A stretch of 64,000 nucleotides of DNA, from NCBI RefSeq assembly GCF_000418325.1, contig NC_021658.1:12938501-13002500 (forward strand), read 5' to 3'. Numbering within the stretch: position 1 is the first letter of the stretch; each line of letters begins with the position of its first letter. Source of the stretch: Sorangium cellulosum So0157-2. GTDB lineage: Bacteria; Myxococcota_A; Polyangia; Polyangiales; Polyangiaceae. Both the position numbers and the translations under genes were made by a program. Below the pieces are notes generated by a model, which ran no database searches, was not told where the DNA came from, and saw only the letters and a program-made list of their open reading frames with translations. This document shows positions 47,159 through 56,300 of this stretch, piece after piece.

Positions 47159-47410
47159 GGCGGGAGTATAGCGCGAAGGGCCCGGGCGGCCGCGGCCCGA
47201 GCGGCGTGGGCGCGGGTCGCCGCTTCGGGTCGCCGGGGCCGTATGCGCGATCGGCGCGGCGCCGTTCGTGGGGCGGCCGCCGCCTCGGGAGGTGGGCGGC
47301 CGCCGCCTCGGGAGGTCGACTGGACACGAGGTCGAGGAGCGACTTGCGTCGGAGAGGCTTGTCGGGGTGATGCTCGGCGACCGCGGGGATACGGCGCGCG
47401 ATCTGGCGTT

Positions 47411-47429
47411 CAAGCTTTTTCAGTCGCCC
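47411..47429. repeat. Boundary motif, copy 1
   Basis: On the minus strand GGGCGACTGAAAAAGCTTG, at the exact downstream end of the RHS-core fragment. It matches copies at 48389-48408 and 48767-48786, all in the same orientation. Confidence 0.8.
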
Positions 47430-47430
47430 T

Positions 47431-48379
47431 GCGCGCGCGCTGCCGGTCGCCGTCGTACTCGTACGTCGTCACCCCGTGCTCCGCCTCGATCCGGCGCGGC
47501 TTGTCGAACGGCGTGTACGTGATCGTCGCCGACGCGTTGCTCGCGCCGCGCACGTCGAGCGGGCGGACGATCTGGTTGCCGTTCTCGTCGTACGCGTACG
47601 ACTTGCCGTTCGCGCGCCGCACGGCGTGGGGTCGATCGCCGTCGTACTCGTAGCTGCCCACGTCCGATTTGTGCGTGATGTTGCCGAAGTCGTCGTACTC
47701 GTAGTGGTAGAGCGGCGTCCCTCCCTCTCCGAGGTAGACGTTCTCCAGCCGGTCCAGCTCGTCGTAATGGAACGTCTCGGTCAGCCCTTGCAGATGGTCT
47801 GTCCGGCGCTCGACGTTCCGGTTCTCGTCATACCTGTACGACAGCCGCTGCCGGGTGATGAAAAGCGACTTCGGCAATGACGATGTCCTCCATGTCGTCG
47901 TGCTCTCGTCCAAGAGCCCGGTGGCCGGCACGTACTTTCGCGACGTCGTCACCCGGTTGGCGAAGCGCTCCCGGGTGATCCGATTCGCCGCATCTGCCTC
48001 CTCCCACCTCCACAGCTCACGGCTGGTCGCAGGTTCCTCCACGGCCGTCAGGTGGCCATAATCGTCATACCGGTAGTCCACGCCGAACGGCGCGTCGTCG
48101 TCCGTGGCGGGATACGCCACCCGGCGGAGCTCGCCCCGCGCGTTGTACGCCCGCCGGATCGCGAACGACTCGCTCCCCCCTGGCGGGCCGGGCAGCTCGG
48201 TCGTCTCCCGCCAAGGCCGGCCGGCCTCGTCGTAGTCGACGTGCACGATGACGCCATCCGGACTCGACATCCTCACCAGCTTGCCGACCGCGTGCGGCCC
48301 TTCATCGTACGTCCATTGCGTCAGTCCGTCCACGTCCTGATGCACCGTCGGCCGGCCCACCTCACCGTGGCAGTACAGC
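47431..48379 (-). repeat. Copy of 54758-55706 (RHS core segment)
   Basis: About 949 bp nearly identical to the full-length RHS gene at a constant offset of 7327 bp, with only scattered substitutions toward the 48.2-kb end. Such identity offers a substrate for homologous recombination with the full gene. Confidence 0.9.
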
Positions 48380-48388
48380 TATGCTCGA

Positions 48389-48408
48389 TTCAGCTTTTTC
48401 GGTCGCCC
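48389..48408. repeat. Boundary motif, copy 2
   Basis: On the minus strand GGGCGACCGAAAAAGCTGAA, about 10 bp upstream of where RHS homology of the 47.4-48.4 kb fragment begins, and about 16 bp after the stop of the 48424-48672 ORF. Confidence 0.8.
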
Positions 48409-48423
48409 GCGGCACGTCATGGA

Positions 48424-48672
48424 TCACTTTGCCGCCCGGCCAACAACAGCGGCGATCTTCGTGGATCGCTCCTGGGCTTCTAGCGGATCGATATGCCAAC
48501 CTTTCGGGTTGAACTCAGTAGACATTGATACATATATCCCACGCTTGCGTTCCTCGACGAACACATCGTTACCTGCGAACGCTACAGCCTGCTGAACTGC
48601 TACGGGTCCGAGCGAATCCTCGCTCAGGAAGAAGTTGCGAAAGGCAAGACTCCTTGGATCTTGTCGAAGCAC
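48424..48672 (-). CDS. Small putative orphan immunity-type protein
   Basis: An 82-residue ORF starting at GTG 48672 with GAGGAG about 8 nt upstream. It has natural composition with aromatic and charged residues (AFRNFFLSEDSLGPVAVQQA, VFVEERKRGIYVSM) and is distinctly AT-richer than neighbours. A TATAAT at ~48692-48697 (minus strand) could be its -10 box. It resembles small immunity proteins in size and setting but I recognise no family. It ends just before boundary motif copy 2. Confidence 0.5.
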   Translation of the reverse strand: MLRQDPRSLAFRNFFLSEDSLGPVAVQQAVAFAGNDVFVEERKRGIYVSMSTEFNPKGWHIDPLEAQERSTKIAAVVGRAAK

Positions 48673-48689
48673 CCCAGGCTCCTCTAGGG

Positions 48690-48700
48690 AATATTATAAC
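48690..48700 (-). promoter_or_regulatory. Possible -10 element
   Basis: TTATAATAT on the minus strand, about 20-25 bp upstream of the GTG of the 82-residue ORF, in an AT-rich stretch. No good -35 is seen. Confidence 0.35.
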
Positions 48701-48766
48701 AAGATAGATCCATAGAAGCAGGGGATCATATCCGCAACCTCTATGAACCGTTCATACACCCGACGT

Positions 48767-48786
48767 CCAAGCTTTTTCAGTCGTCC
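48767..48786. repeat. Boundary motif, copy 3
   Basis: On the minus strand GGACGACTGAAAAAGCTTGG; the stop codon (TGA) of the 48777-48968 ORF lies inside it, as it does for the RHS fragment at copy 1. Confidence 0.8.
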
Positions 48787-48968
48787 GGCCTTTTTTTTCG
48801 AGCCGCACCGCAGAACGCTTCACCTTCGGTACGCAAGACCACAATACCACCATGCACCTCGATCTCCTCTGCTTCCTCGATTAACCCAACCATATTCGGT
48901 AGACGTAGCTTCCTGGGTAGACTCCCGGGTGGCAGGTTGGCGATCAGCACATCAAGCGCAGGTTTCAC
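48777..48968 (-). CDS. Very small ORF, possible remnant of an immunity or tip gene
   Basis: A 63-residue ORF from GTG 48968. It has plausible protein character (ALDVLIANLPPGSLPRKLRL, EVHGGIVVLRTEGEAF) and ends RKKRPDD at boundary motif copy 3. The start is weak with no clear Shine-Dalgarno. It may be the 3' end of a larger displaced gene. Confidence 0.35.
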   Translation of the reverse strand: MKPALDVLIANLPPGSLPRKLRLPNMVGLIEEAEEIEVHGGIVVLRTEGEAFCGAARKKRPDD

Positions 48969-49024
48969 GCCTGCAGCTCCGACGTAAAAATGACAGTTCT
49001 AAAAACGGAGCATCCATCGATGCC

Positions 49025-49173
49025 TCATTTCATAGCTGACAGAATTGCACCAAGCTGACCCTGGTTGGGAATGAAAGCCATTGCCAGTTCACCCGCGCGA
49101 GGCCCTCCCGCGTAAAACTGCGCGAAGAAGTACTTTCCGTCGAGGCGTGCGAGATGACCAATGGTCGCAGCGT
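49025..49173 (-). pseudogene. C-terminal remnant of an unidentified protein
   Basis: About 48 residues ending LDGKYFFAQFYAGGPRAGEL...ILSAMK read naturally and stop at 49025. Upstream (from ~49174) the frame runs into RHS sequence in the wrong frame, so the start is lost. It may be the tail of an orphan toxin tip or immunity protein. Confidence 0.4.
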
Positions 49174-49329
49174 CGTCGTCCTCGTCTCGGCGTACGTCAT
49201 CGAGATCGTCACGCCCCCCGGCTCGACCACCGAGGCGGGCCGGCGGCGGCGATCGTAGCCATGCTCGGTCCACCCCGCAGGCGATTCGCCGGCCAAGTAC
49301 GGCAACGACTCGGCACGAGCGCCCCTAAA

Positions 49330-50986
49330 CGTGGATTTCGCGCCTACGAAGCCGCTCCGAGGGGTGAGAAAGCTGGCGGCGTAAACGGAACGCCTTGAAA
49401 GAAAGGCTCGGCGTGGCGACCGGTCCCGGTTGCTATGACGAAACGAAGACGCACGCCGAGCACCTCCAAGGTGCGCCGGCGCCAGCTTGGGTTCAAGAGG
49501 AAAGGCGACGGGCGGCACCAGAAGCGCATCCGGCGGCCAGACCCTTCCACACTCCACGTCAAACCCACGGAGACGAACCTGACGGGGGTCGCAGGGCTTG
49601 CCCCGTTCGGCGCCTTCATCCGCGAGCTCGGCGTCGACGCGGCCCTGAGCCGCAGCTTTTCCCGGCTGAAGACGGGCCGCTCGGTGATCTACCCCATGGC
49701 CGCATGGCCGCGCAGATGCGCCTGCTGATGGACAGCGCGCTCGCCGGCGAGGAGCGCGTCTTCGGCATCGAGGCGCTCGCCGTCGATCCGCTCTTCGTAC
49801 GCCTCGCGGGCGGGGTCGTCCCCAGCATCGATACCGTCTACCGGGATCTGTGCCGCTTCGACGAGGAAGCGCTCGAAGCGCTGCACAGCATGGTCGTCGA
49901 CCATGGGCTCGCCCTCGTTGCGCGCCGAAAGCACCGGTTCGTACACATCGACGTCGACACGACCGTGGAGCCGCTCTTCGGGATGCAGGAGGGGGCGCTG
50001 CCGGGCCCGAACCCGCGCTATCACGGCCGGCCGAGCTATCATCCGATCCTGGCGCGGGTCGCCGAGGTCGACGCGATCGTCGGAGCCAAGCTGCGACCTG
50101 GCGACACGAGCTTTGGCGAAGCCGATGTGCCTTTCGTCGAGGAGTGCATCGACCGGGCGCGCGCCGCAGCGCCGAGCGCGGTCATCTACGTGCGGATCGA
50201 TGGCGCGGGGGATTGCAGCGCCTTGATGCACGCCGTTGCCATGAAGGGATGCTTTTTCCTGACCAAGGCGCGGATGAGCCCCGATCTGGTGGGCATGGTC
50301 GCACACGCTACCGGATGGCGTACCATCGACTGGGATGCCGACGGTCGTCCCCGGCGGCAGGTGGCCGAGGTCCCGTTCCGGCGCAGCGATTGGCCGGATG
50401 GGGTCCGCGTGATTGCCGTACGCACACGCGACCGGGAGAACGGCAAGCAGATCTACCTCTGGGAGGGCCTCGACTACACGGTGCAGGTCTTCTTGACCAA
50501 CGAGCCGGTCGAAGCGAAGACGTCGCGGCGCGGTATGACCTGCGCGCGGGCATCGAGCCGCTCATCGGCGATCTCAAGCACGGGTGGGGATGCGGTCGCG
50601 TGCCGAGCCACAGCTTCAACGCCAATCATGCCGCGCTGCTGCTGAAGCTGCTGACCGCCAACCTGATGCGCCGGTATGTGCTGGACCATGTTCCGCACCT
50701 GGCGAGCTGGCGAACGCCGTGGCTGCGCCGCGCGCTGATCCTCGTGCCGGGACGGTTGGCCCGCTCGGCTCGGGGCACGAAGCTGCACGTGCCGGAGCGC
50801 TCGCAGCTCGCCCGCTGGCTGAATTGAGCCCGGAACCAGCCGAAAATCATCGTGGGGGTAAGGGGGACGTGTGTCTTCCTGACGCTCTGGACGCGCCTGA
50901 TTGTAATCGATGCCGCATTTCTTCAACCGAACACCGCTCGCGCATTGCCCTCGGCCCACTCGCGCCCCGTAGGCGCGAAATGTACG
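49330..50986 (+). mobile_element. IS1380-like insertion sequence, 1657 bp
   Basis: Terminal inverted repeats are CGTGGATTTCGCGCCTACG (left) and CGTACATTTCGCGCCTACG (right, reverse complement): 17 of 19 match. Flanks carry a 5-bp direct repeat CTAAA (49325-49329 and 50987-50991), where the uninterrupted RHS gene has CCAAA, marking a target-site duplication. Size and single transposase gene fit the IS1380 family. The transposase is broken, so the copy is inactive. Confidence 0.82.
49435..50827 (+). pseudogene. IS1380-family transposase, two frameshifts
   Basis: Three frames together give a full DDE transposase of ~460 residues. It starts at ATG 49435 (MTKRRRTPSTS), continues from ~49712 in a second frame (RFVHIDVDTTVEPLFGMQ with the first catalytic Asp; YHPILARVAEVDAIVG) and ends in a third (RYDLRAGIEPLIGDLKHGWG to 50827). 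The first break is an 8-bp tandem duplication, ATGGCCGC at 49696-49703 and 49704-49711; removing one copy restores the frame. The second is a missing G near 50517 (GCG-AAGAC). Confidence 0.85.
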
Positions 50987-51086
50987 CTAAATCCCCAATA
51001 GCGCCGGCGTGTCTCGCTCACCTGCCCCATCAGCCGCGTTCGCTTCCTTGCCTACCGCAATGAATGACTTACTGCCCGCGCATGCA

Positions 51087-51314
51087 TTAGGGTTCCCCGA
51101 GTGCTGCGATGGCGGCTCGAAGCTCTGGTGTCAGAAATTCAAGAAGCTCCTGAACCTCGTTACGGCTTACCCCCATCCTCACCTCGAACTCCCAGTCTTG
51201 AAGTTCCTGCTGAACCTCACGAAGAGCGGCCTGAATGGCAAACAAGTCCGTCAGGCTCAGCTCTAGCACGATTTTCCGTTCGGAGCCTCCGACGATCTTT
51301 ACCTTCCGAGTCAT
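51087..51314 (-). CDS. Putative immunity protein of the orphan RHS tip
   Basis: A 75-residue protein: beta-rich N-terminus (KVKIVGGSERKIVLELSL) then acidic helices (AIQAALREVQQELQDWEFEV). ATG 51314 has GGAGGTG 6 nt upstream and overlaps the toxin tip's stop codon in an ATGA, so production would be coupled to the tip. Small, acidic and immediately downstream of a toxin tip, it fits an immunity role. It remains intact although the toxin gene has a frameshift. No family recognised. Confidence 0.65.
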   Translation of the reverse strand: MTRKVKIVGGSERKIVLELSLTDLFAIQAALREVQQELQDWEFEVRMGVSRNEVQELLEFLTPELRAAIAALGEP

Positions 51315-52902
51315 TCGAGCACCTCCAGGAACCATTCTAGCCCTCCTTCGGGGCGAAACGCCGACCCCTCAAAGCCAGGTTTCGTGATCACCGCCGTACC
51401 CGACGGCTTGTGGAAGAATCCGGTCCTGCCCCGCGCGAGGTCACGCACGACGGTCTCGTTGGAGGTGATCACTCGTTCGATGCCTTCTTCGAACCTGCTG
51501 GGTGTTGAGACCAGTGGGAACTCACCTCGCCGAAGAACGTGTTTCTCGAATGCGTGCCCGCCTGCGATCTGCTCAGCCACCGACCGTGCGGCAGCCTGCT
51601 CTGCGGCGGTGGCAGCACGCCCTCCACCCCCTGCAGCCCCGACCGACTCCCCCACGCCTCCACGCCCGCGCGCGCCGCGCTCCCTGCCATGCCGGCCTTG
51701 CCGGCGAGCTTGATGACGACGCCCACGCCGACCACGCTCAGCGCGTCGAGGGCGACCGCGATCGCCTTGTCCGTGGGCGTGGCATGCGGATCGGTGAACA
51801 CCAGCAGGCTGCTCATGCCAGGGACGGGGATCAAGCCCATCACCGCGCGCGTCATCTCCGGCGACAGCGACCACGTAGCGATAGGCATCTCCTCCCCGAA
51901 CACATCGCGCCCAGCCTGCCCCAGCGGACTGTGCGGGTTCCATCGCGACCCGAGCGCATCGCCTGGCCGCAGATCGGACACATCGAGGCTGAAATCCAAT
52001 CCCAATCCTGGAGGACCAGGCTCGCGATGGCCGAACGGCTCACCCGACGCCAGATCGTTGTAGATGCCTGGCAAGTCGACCTGCCCTACCTGGATCCCAA
52101 CACATCCCGCGCCGGGAACACAGCCGTCGTACGTCAGCCCGGGATGATGGTACTCGTACTCGTCTGTCGCCTGGTACCCGGTGGGATCCACGAAGCTCAG
52201 CGGATTGTTGAACGCGTAGCTGTAGCGGTTCAAGCTCTGCGAGAAGAACGGCGCCTGCACGAACGGATCCGCCGACAAGAACCTCCCCAGCGCCGGATCG
52301 TAGATCCGCCCTCGCATGTTGATGAGCGACAGCTCATCCTCGTCCTCATGCCCGGTGAACCCGATCGTCTCGCTCGGGGGCGCCGCGGCCGGTCCACCCG
52401 TCGCCCAATCGGCGTTCCGGCGCTGCCCGAACGGGTCGTAGCTGCGCCGCTCGACCACCGCCCCCAGCTCGTTCGTGATCACGCCCGCGGACCCGTCGTG
52501 CCCTGGATGCAGGGAATGTACGCCGCGCTTCTCCGCCTCGGGCGTCCACCAAGCAAACGCCGACGGCACCCCGACGGGCCAAGTCCACGCAGGCTCCTTC
52601 TCGCGCCAGGAGGTCGAAGTGAATCGTTGTCGCGAGGTCGACACGTTCATAGGTATATATATATACGAGGTAATGAGGCCAGCGCAACAGGCACGCGCGT
52701 CTTCGATGCAGCCGAATCGCGCAGGCGAGTCGGGGCGATACTTGGGGGCCTCTACGAACATCGACATTGGAAGCGGCCCCAGACCGATCAGATCATCTCC
52801 GCCCGCCAAGACGGTGGCGTGCATGAAGGTCTCGAGCTTCTCGATGGCCTGCGCAAAACCCCGGAGAGCCTCGGCAGCGTCCTTCCGTTCGTCGAGCGGC
52901 AT
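51311..52902 (-). pseudogene. Orphan RHS core with nuclease-like toxin tip, frameshifted
   Basis: From 52902 the frame begins with ~125 residues unlike RHS (MPLDERKDAAEALRGFAQAI, KYRPDSPARFGCIEDARACC), resembling a small immunity-type protein, and fuses in frame to an RHS 3' core (LHPGHDGSAGVITNEL to GRIYDPALGRFLSADPF and DPTGY). A single missing base at 51654/51655 (CCCCCA-CGCC versus CCCCCAGCGCC in the full gene) shifts the frame. After correction the protein ends in a ~100-residue variable tip (GHAFEKHVLRRGEFPLV, GRTGFFHKPSGTAVI, GSAFRPEGGLEWFLEVLE), which looks like a small His/Lys-containing nuclease toxin. No signal peptide and no start of its own for the core. Confidence 0.8.
51632..52530 (-). 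repeat. Copy of 53705-54604 (RHS 3' core and pre-tip)
   Basis: About 900 bp, nearly identical to the full-length gene at an offset of 2073-2074 bp. Identity ends sharply at the toxin tip on one side (51632) and at the upstream junction on the other (~52530). Confidence 0.9.
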
Positions 52903-52954
52903 ATAGCATCTTGAAGATCACAATCATCAATGCATTAGGTGCCCCGTTGAAGCG

Positions 52955-53380
52955 TTAGTTCGGCAGGAGACTCCTGAGGTTTTCCAAGTCAGCCGATTCA
53001 ACACCAGCCGCTGCGCAGGCAAGTGACACAGCCCTCGCAAATCCATTTATTTCGCGCTCAAACTCATCCAGGTCGACTGTCGTCGACTGAACGACTCCCG
53101 CACCTCGTCGGTCCTCCGTGCACCGAAGTAACAGCTTCGAGCATTCCTGAGGTATCACGGTGATCCAATAGGGGCCATCCATAAAGCGGAGCACGTTCTC
53201 CCCACCCGTCCGGGTGATCTGGCTCAGCGCAGCTAGCCACCAGCCCGCCACGACCACCACGAAGTCATTCCATCCGGCGACAGGAAATCGCTGTTCGGGA
53301 CCGAAGTCGAAGTACACGACGCCGGTCACAGCGCCCATCTTGCTCTTATGAAGTGTGCTTGGCTCAAAGGCGATTCTCAT
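52955..53380 (-). CDS. Putative immunity protein of the full-length RHS toxin
   Basis: A 141-residue protein starting at ATG 53380; AGGAG in the upstream overlap with the RHS stop codon (TAG) serves as ribosome-binding site, giving a 9-bp spacing between genes. Sequence is mixed alpha/beta and acidic (GVVYFDFGPEQRFPVAGWND, TVDLDEFEREINGFARAV). Size, acidity and position directly downstream of the toxin tip are typical of immunity proteins. It is AT-richer than the RHS gene. No family recognised. Confidence 0.7.
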   Translation of the reverse strand: MRIAFEPSTLHKSKMGAVTGVVYFDFGPEQRFPVAGWNDFVVVVAGWWLAALSQITRTGGENVLRFMDGPYWITVIPQECSKLLLRCTEDRRGAGVVQSTTVDLDEFEREINGFARAVSLACAAAGVESADLENLRSLLPN

Positions 53381-53389
53381 GCCATGCTC

Positions 53390-56300
53390 CTAAAACTTTG
53401 GCCATGCAGTTTCGATTTGTTTGGTCGACTTGTTCACCCACATCTCGATCAAACCTTCACCAAACGGCCCCCTCACGAAGACGCGGTCTGCACCCTGGGA
53501 GTGCAGAACCTCGCCATGCCTGTATGCGTGACGAATAGCTCTCTCCACTTGCGTTTCTGTCATGCCCACGGGAAAGACGTCCTTCTTATTCCCCGGCGCT
53601 AGTCTACGGCCGCCAACCATATGGCCGGACGCCACCTCATCCATGTCGATCGCGATCTTCCGCCAAGCGGGCATGTTGACTCTTGCCCCAGCCGCAATTC
53701 CCCTTGCAGCCCCGACCGACTCCCCCAGCGCCTCGACGCCGGCGCGCGCCGCGCTCCCTGCCTTGCCGGCCTTGCCGGCGAGCTTGATGACGGCGCCCAC
53801 GCCGACCACGCTCAGCGCGTCGAGGGCGACCGCGATCGCCTTGTCCGTGGGCGTGGCATGCGGATCGGTGAACACCAGCAGGCTGCTCATGCCAGGGACG
53901 GGGATCAAGCCCATCACCGCGCGCGTCATCTCCGGCGACAGCGACCACGTAGCGATAGGCATCTCCTCCCCGAACACATCGCGCCCAGCCTGCCCCAGCG
54001 GACTGTGCGGGTTCCATCGCGACCCGAGCGCATCGCCTGGCCGCAGATCGGACACATCGAGGCTGAAATCCAATCCCAATCCTGGAGGACCAGGCTCGCG
54101 ATGGCCGAACGGCTCACCCGACGCCAGATCGTTGTAGATGCCTGGCAAGTCGACCTGCCCTACCTGGATCCCAACACATCCCGCGCCGGGAACACAGCCG
54201 TCGTACGTCAGCCCGGGATGATGGTACTCGTACTCGTCTGTCGCCTGGTACCCGGTGGGATCCACGAAGCTCAGCGGATTGTTGAACGCGTAGCTGTAGC
54301 GGTTCAAGCTCTGCGAGAAGAACGGCGCCTGCACGAACGGATCCGCCGACAAGAACCTCCCCAGCGCCGGATCGTAGATCCGCCCTCGCATGTTGATGAG
54401 CGACAGCTCATCCTCGTCCTCATGCCCGGTGAACCCGATCGTCTCGCTCGGGGGCGCCGCGGCCGGTCCACCCGTCGCCCAATCGGGATTCCGGCGCTGC
54501 CCGAACGGGTCGTAGCTGCGCCGCTCGACCACCGTCCCCAGCTCGTTCGTGATCACGCCCGCCGACCCGTCGTGCCCTGGATGCAGGTAATGTACGGCGC
54601 GCTCCTCCTCGCCCGCCGCGTCGATCGCGATCGTCTTCACCGCGATCACGCCCTCCGGCCCCATCACGTGCATCTTGTGCGTCACGCCCCCCGCCGTGTG
54701 CTCGTGCCGCTCGTACAGCCCGCCCACGTACGTCGTGATCTGCGCCGGCGACACCTTGCGCGCGCGCTGCCGGTCGCCGTCGTACTCGTACGTCGTCACC
54801 CCGTGCTCCGCCTCGATCCGGCGCGGCTTGTCGAACGGCGTGTACGTGATCGTCGCCGACGCGTTGCTCGCGCCGCGCACGTCGAGCGGGCGGACGATCT
54901 GGTTGCCGTTCTCGTCGTACGCGTACGACTTGCCGTTCGCGCGCCGCACGGCGTGGGGTCGATCGCCGTCGTACTCGTAGCTGCCCACGTCCGATTTGTG
55001 CGTGATGTTGCCGAAGTCGTCGTACTCGTAGTGGTAGAGCGGCGTCCCTCCCTCTCCGAGGTAGACGTTCTCCAGCCGGTCCAGCTCGTCGTAATGGAAC
55101 GTCTCGGTCAGCCCTTGCAGATGGTCTGTCCGGCGCTCGACGTTCCGGTTCTCGTCATACCTGTACGACAGCCGCTGCCGGGTGATGAAAAGCGACTTCG
55201 GCAATGACGATGTCCTCCATGTCGTCGTGCTCTCGTCCAAGAGCCCGGTGGCCGGCACGTACTTTCGCGACGTCGTCACCCGGTTGGCGAAGCGCTCCCG
55301 GGTGATCCGATTCGCCGCATCTGCCTCCTCCCACCTCCACAGCTCACGGCTGGTCGCAGGTTCCTCCACGGCCGTCAGGTGGCCATAATCGTCATACCGG
55401 TAGTCCACGCCGAACGGCGCGTCGTCGTCCGTGGCGGGATACGCCACCCGGCGGAGCTCGCCCCGCTCGTTGTACACCCGCCGGATCGCAAACGACTCGC
55501 TCCCCCCTGACGGGCCGGGCAGCTCGGTCGTCTCCCTCCAGGGCCGGCCGGCCTCGTCGTAGTCGACGTGCGCCATGACGCCATCCGGGCTCGACATCCT
55601 CACCAGCTTGCCGACCGCGTGCGGCCCTTCATCGTACGTCCATTGCGTCAGTCCGTCCACGTCCTGACGCACCCTCGGACGGCCCACCTCATCGTGGCAG
55701 TACAGCGTCGTCTGGTCCTTGTTGTCCGTCTCCGACCGGACCTGATCGAAGGCATCGTAGACGAACCTCCGCAGCCCCGAATCCGGGTTCCACGCCTCCG
55801 TCACGCGCCCGTACGCGTCGGCCACCTGCACGAGCGCGTCGCCCCGCGCGTCCGTGATCCGCAGGAGGCTGCCGAACGGCCCGTAGTGGTACTCCGTCGT
55901 CTCGTGGCGCGCGTCCTCCGCCCGCACCACCTGCCCTCGGCCGTTGCGGACCACGGTGCTCTGATGCGCCCGTCCGTTCGTGACCGTCGTCCTCGTCTCG
56001 GCGTACGCCATCGAGATCGTCACGCCATCCGGCTCGACCACGGAGGCGGGCCGGCGGCGGCGATCGTAGGCATGCTCGGTCCACCCCGGAGGCGATTCAC
56101 CGGTCAAATACGGCAACGACTCGGCGCGCACGCCGCCAAACCCCCAGTAGCGCCGGCTCGTCTCGCTCACCTGCCCCCTCAGCCCGTGGCGCTGCGTCCA
56201 GAACGGGCGGCCGAGCCGGTCGAGCCGCGTCGCCGACGTCGCGCCCGTCGTCTCCTGCGCGTGCGCCGTGATCAGCCACTCCGCGCCCACCAGCTCGCGC

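Larger units (their letters stand above)
47410..48380 (-). pseudogene. Orphan RHS-core fragment
   Basis: About 315 residues of RHS/YD-repeat sequence (DYRYDDYGHLTAVEEP, YRYDENRNVERRTD, YEYDDFGNITHKSD), nearly identical to the central part of the full RHS gene. It has no N-terminal signal, no RHS closing motif and no toxin tip. Homology to the full gene stops abruptly at 47431 and 48379. At the 47431 side the frame runs into RRATEKA and stops inside a boundary motif. It is a displaced piece, not a functional gene. Confidence 0.85.
49174..51036 (-). pseudogene. RHS remnant split by an insertion sequence
   Basis: Positions 49174-49329 and 50987-51036 together match one continuous stretch of the full RHS gene (about 55985-56184), encoding the region around LPYLTGESPPGWTEHAYD. 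The 1657-bp element between them interrupts it. The remnant is only ~65 residues and has no closing motif or tip. Confidence 0.8.

Noticed and set aside
47411-48786. Boundary motif copies as integron attC sites
   Set aside because: The motif is short, has no inverted-repeat core (RYYYAAC/GTTRRRY pair) and no integrase gene is present.
49435-50827. Programmed frameshifting in the transposase
   Set aside because: The first break is an 8-bp tandem duplication and the second a base loss with no slippery heptamer; both are better explained as mutations.
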